Source: Candidatus Schneewindia gallinarum
GTDB lineage: Bacteria > Bacillota > Clostridia > Oscillospirales > Ruminococcaceae
DNA length: 62,701 nt
Reading direction: 5' to 3'
NCBI GenBank assembly: GCA_904420175.1
Contig: CAJFUF010000001.1
Span: forward strand, 1-62,701
Shown: piece after piece, positions 60,048 through 62,701 of the stretch
How the letters are laid out: each line of letters opens with the position of its first letter
How positions within the stretch are numbered: the stretch's first letter is position 1
The notes under the pieces: generated by a model
Told to the model about the DNA's origin: nothing
The model's input: the letters and a program-made list of their open reading frames with translations, nothing else
Database searches by the model: none
Position numbers and translations under genes: made by a program

Positions 60048-61619
60048 CTACATGCGTAAGCGGAAGGTTCTGGGGGCCATTTTATAGACAAGAACGCACG
60101 ACACGGCACAGTAGGCCAGGCAGAAAGCGATAACGGTAATTCCAAACGCAAGCGCAGGAATTTCCAAATTCATAAGGAAGAAACAGACAAGATAGGTTCC
60201 CCACATTGCAATTTGGTAGGTTGCGCTTTTCAGTTCTGTGCCTGCATTATAGGGCTGCACAAGATAGTACAGCGTTAAATAGTGCACAGAGAAAAAGATG
60301 CTCAGCGCAGGTATGGACACGGCATACACGGCACAGACAAGCAGATCCGCCCTGCCCGGGCAGGCAAGGTACAATGCTGTGATCCCAAGTCCGACTGTGC
60401 AGGCGGGTAAAAGATTCACCTTCATAATTTCCCAAAGGCGGAGGCGAAACAGTTTTAAAACAAACTTCGGCCGCTTATAAAATGAATAGGTCAGCAGACT
60501 GTGGTCGCAGTTCATAAACAGCGCCTGGGTGAAACCGGTTCCACGGTTGATAAGGTACATGAAAAAAACAAACCACGGCAGCTTTTCACTTAAGAAGATC
60601 CCCGCCTGCCTGCCGAATTCAGGCGAAAGAAAAGCCCCTGCTACCGCCACGCACAAAATGGCAGCACAGATGCCTGTCAGCCGCAGGGAGGATTTCCAAA
60701 GCAGTTTTCGATGGCGCTTGACAAACAGCTCGTTAAAATATTCGAAGCCCTTTTTCCGGCTTGTCACGGCAGTATCCGCCGAAATCATCCGGTCGTGTTG
60801 CATGCGCCTGCTGGCAGCTGCCGCAGCCTGCACATTGACTGCAGGATGGAGAATTTGCTGATAGCAGGCCCTGAAGTGCTGGAAACGGACAATTTTCTTT
60901 AAGGCCACCGCACCGGTCAGCACGACGGCAAGCATGACGGCGGCCGCGAACCACAGCGGAGGCAGGAGGCCCAGTGCAGGCAGGCCGTAGGCGGCGGCAA
61001 GCAGCACTGCCGCCGCAATCCACTGAAATTTTCCGGGGTTGTTTTCATTCACAGCCCTGCCTGTCTTTTCATATGTGGCAAGCTGGCAGACCGCCGCAAT
61101 CATTTTCAGCCCTGAGACAAAAAACGGCGCCAGCAGGCAGAGCCAGACGGGGACGCCCCAGGCCAGGCCGAACAGCATGCCAAAGACAAGAAAGCCCACA
61201 AGCAGTTTGACCATATTGTAAGCATAATCCACCAGCGCATACTGGCGTGCATCCATTCGCATAAGGATAACAGCGTAGTATTTCTCCTTCGTCGGGTTGA
61301 ACAGATAGGTATTGAAAAGCGAGCCAATCACACTCAGACAAAGCAGCATATGAAGAAAGGCTTCGGCTTTGGCGCCCGTTTGGTAGGCATTCAGCGGCAA
61401 GGAAAGCATGATGAGGAAATAAAGGTACTTTCCTAGAAAGGCCGACAGAAGCTCCCAAATGGCGGCAAGCACGGCTGCAAACCGGTTCAGGCCTTTCGAG
61501 CCGTACAGGCTGGCCGGAAGCAGCCGTTTTATCAGCGGCAACTGCCTTAAGGAATACAGGATACTGTTCACCTTGTAGGCATTTCGAAGCGAGAAAGAAA
61601 TCCGCAGCGTCTTATTCAT
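60048..61619 (-). CDS. ABC-2 type exporter membrane protein
   Basis: 523 aa with about twelve TM segments in two halves (~60-240 and ~320-510) joined by a long cytoplasmic stretch rich in Arg/Lys (~240-310). No sequence motif beyond hydrophobicity, but it is overlapped by the ABC ATP-binding gene and has the length of two fused ABC-2 permeases. Substrate unknown; could be a lantibiotic/drug exporter or a polysaccharide/lipid exporter. Confidence 0.75.
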   Translation of the reverse strand: MNKTLRISFSLRNAYKVNSILYSLRQLPLIKRLLPASLYGSKGLNRFAAVLAAIWELLSAFLGKYLYFLIMLSLPLNAYQTGAKAEAFLHMLLCLSVIGSLFNTYLFNPTKEKYYAVILMRMDARQYALVDYAYNMVKLLVGFLVFGMLFGLAWGVPVWLCLLAPFFVSGLKMIAAVCQLATYEKTGRAVNENNPGKFQWIAAAVLLAAAYGLPALGLLPPLWFAAAVMLAVVLTGAVALKKIVRFQHFRACYQQILHPAVNVQAAAAASRRMQHDRMISADTAVTSRKKGFEYFNELFVKRHRKLLWKSSLRLTGICAAILCVAVAGAFLSPEFGRQAGIFLSEKLPWFVFFMYLINRGTGFTQALFMNCDHSLLTYSFYKRPKFVLKLFRLRLWEIMKVNLLPACTVGLGITALYLACPGRADLLVCAVYAVSIPALSIFFSVHYLTLYYLVQPYNAGTELKSATYQIAMWGTYLVCFFLMNLEIPALAFGITVIAFCLAYCAVSCVLVYKMAPRTFRLRM

Positions 61620-62319
61620 GATCTTCCTCCCGCAGGGCGGCCAGAATTTTGCCTTTCAATTCCGCACCGTCCAGATCCTCCTTATCCACAATCTCAAGTT
61701 CACCATGGCTGAGCAGGACGATGACGTCGCACAAATCCAGGGCAAGATCCAGCAGATGGGTGGAAAAAATGATAATTCGCTCCTTCTTAAGCGAACGCAG
61801 CAGCTGCTTCATCTCCTCTGCCACAACCACATCCAGCGAAGTGAGCGGCTCGTCCAGCAACATCAGTTCCGGTTCTGCGATGATGTTGACAAGCATCTGC
61901 ATTTTGTTTTTCATGCCGTGGGAAAAATCCTTCATCAGCTTGTCGCGATCTTCTGCTGCAATGCTTATCAGCTCAAGCCATTCGTCAATGGATCGATGAA
62001 TATGTACGGACTCACTGTTAATGTCCAGAAAGAACTTTATAAATTCCCTGGCCGTCAAAAATTCCGGTACTGTTGGGGTGGAAAGGATGTAGCCAACATC
62101 CTCCGGACGAATTTGCCGCTTTTGCCCATCCTGAACAAAATAAAAGCTGCCGCCATCCGCTTTCATATCGCGGTTGATACAGTTAAACAGCGTGGTCTTT
62201 CCCGCGCCGTTGCGTCCAAGCAAGCCGTAAATCTTTCCCGGCTCAAATGTAAAAGTAATATCCCGAAGGACCTGCTTGCTGTCAAAGCTTTTCGAAAGAT
62301 GTTCAATCGCAAAATCCAT
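61612..62319 (-). CDS. ABC transporter ATP-binding protein
   Basis: 235 aa. Walker A GRNGAGKTTLF, signature FSHGMKNKMQM (LSGGQ equivalent degenerated to SHGMK), Walker B LMLLDEPLTSLD and H-loop FSTHLLD. The unusual signature indicates an ABC-2-type/CcmA-like exporter subunit. ATG with GGAGG nine bases upstream; the in-frame extension upstream covers tRNA genes and is rejected. Overlaps the permease by 8 bp. Confidence 0.9.
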   Translation of the reverse strand: MDFAIEHLSKSFDSKQVLRDITFTFEPGKIYGLLGRNGAGKTTLFNCINRDMKADGGSFYFVQDGQKRQIRPEDVGYILSTPTVPEFLTAREFIKFFLDINSESVHIHRSIDEWLELISIAAEDRDKLMKDFSHGMKNKMQMLVNIIAEPELMLLDEPLTSLDVVVAEEMKQLLRSLKKERIIIFSTHLLDLALDLCDVIVLLSHGELEIVDKEDLDGAELKGKILAALREEDHE

Positions 62320-62352
62320 GGCATGTGCCCTCCTCTGGCAAGAAGCAAATAA

Positions 62353-62388
62353 AAAGAAGCCTTTTCCGACAAATGGAAAAGGCTTCTT
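62353..62388 (-). terminator. tRNA cluster terminator
   Basis: AAGAAGCCTTTTCC and GGAAAAGGCTTCTT (14 bp) over GACAAAT; on the minus strand it follows tRNA-Cys and precedes the ABC gene, with TTTTTATTT tail. Confidence 0.9.
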
Positions 62389-62394
62389 GCTGTT

Positions 62395-62468
<74 letters not shown>

Positions 62469-62473
62469 GTAAA

Positions 62474-62507
62474 GGAAAAGGCGCCATCGTAATAATAGCG
62501 CCTTTCC
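62474..62507 (-). other. Inter-tRNA hairpin
   Basis: GGAAAAGGCGC and GCGCCTTTCC (one bulged A) around 13 bases, between tRNA-Gly and tRNA-Cys on the minus strand; a processing or weak terminator structure. Confidence 0.5.
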
Positions 62508-62512
62508 ACGTC

Positions 62513-62588
62513 TGGAGCGGGTTACGAGGCTCGAACTCGCTACCTCCACCTTGGCAAGGTGGCGCTCTACCAGATGAGCTAAACCCGC
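62513..62588 (-). tRNA. tRNA-Gly (anticodon GCC)
   Basis: 76 nt with encoded CCA: acceptor GCGGGTT/AACCCGC, D-arm AGCTCATCTGGTAGAGC, anticodon loop TTGCCAA, T-arm GAGTTCGAGCCTC, discriminator U. Confidence 0.96.
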
Positions 62589-62670
62589 AAATCACACTCC
62601 GAAGAGTGCACGAATGACTACATTCAAATTCTATGTGAAGAATGGCTCGAATATAATCAGTCCGAAAATT

Positions 62671-62701
62671 TGGTGCCTCCGGACGGAATCGAACCATCGA
62701 C
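62671..62701 (-). tRNA. 3' end of a further tRNA, truncated by the window
   Basis: Minus-strand 3' half of a tRNA: T arm GGTTCGATTCC, acceptor CGGAGGC, discriminator A and encoded CCA. The 5' part is outside the window. The acceptor/T-arm sequence resembles some Clostridia tRNA-Arg, but the anticodon is not visible, so the identity is not called. Confidence 0.8.

Overview
The window looks like a chromosomal segment of an anaerobic, probably spore-forming Clostridia member, most likely Oscillospirales/Ruminococcaceae-like. The grounds are indirect: GC in the mid-50s by eye, strong Shine-Dalgarno sites, a glmS ribozyme, a lysine riboswitch in front of asd, a SCIFF peptide with its radical SAM maturase, a two-gene SufB/SufC system, a flavodiiron protein, indolepyruvate:ferredoxin oxidoreductase, and sporulation/cell-wall genes (cwlD-like, spoIIM-like, DacF-like). 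There is no phage, IS element or CRISPR array. Most of it is core genome with small accessory islands.

Layout. 1-3.6 kb: a truncated HTH protein, a Ca/Mg-type P-type ATPase and endonuclease III on the minus strand. 3.6-14 kb (plus): glyA and rarA, then six consecutive nucleoside hydrolase genes arranged as three A-B pairs, a Crp/Fnr-type regulator and an ADP-ribosylglycohydrolase-family gene behind a long palindromic promoter. 14-18.2 kb (minus): glmS with its ribozyme, an unknown membrane protein, a J-domain protein and DUF5685. 18.3-24 kb (plus): sodium:solute symporter, phenylacetate-CoA ligase, iorA, iorB, ACT protein, then tRNA-Leu. 24.3-29 kb: DUF5655, DUF368, a CsoR-type repressor with a CPC-type metal ATPase, and a nitroreductase. 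29.2-32.2 kb: two isochorismatase-fold hydrolases flanking a second ADP-ribosylglycohydrolase-family gene with the same palindromic promoter as the first.

32.2-39.3 kb: penicillin-binding D,D-carboxypeptidase, CwlD-like amidase, radA, an adaptor/permease pair without an ATPase, and a tyrosine recombinase. 39.3-48.9 kb (minus): hydrolase, SpoIIM-like protein, SCIFF maturase scfB and its 48-residue peptide scfA, TIGR04086 protein, yajC, tgt, SufB/SufC, and a Zn/Cd ATPase with a separately encoded HMA domain and a CadC-like repressor. 49-54.4 kb (plus): aldo/keto reductase, a 640-bp gene-poor stretch, flavodiiron protein, GT2-GtrA fusion, phosphodiester glycosidase and a small membrane protein. 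54.4-62.7 kb: HMA protein and queA (minus), lysine-riboswitch-controlled asd-dapA-dapB-ACT (plus), a deoxyinosine/uracil glycosylase, an ABC exporter and a tRNA cluster (minus).

The most unusual content is the pair of loci that look like one regulon: (A-B)x3 nucleoside hydrolases + Crp/Fnr regulator + ADP-ribosylglycohydrolase at 6.2-14 kb, and isochorismatase + ADP-ribosylglycohydrolase + isochorismatase at 29.2-32.2 kb. The two glycohydrolase genes share a 45-bp palindrome with identical geometry relative to the -35/-10 elements and exactly the same 44-nt distance to the start codon. I infer a distributed N-glycoside (nucleoside, NAD or ADP-ribose derived) scavenging system. The substrates are unknown from sequence.
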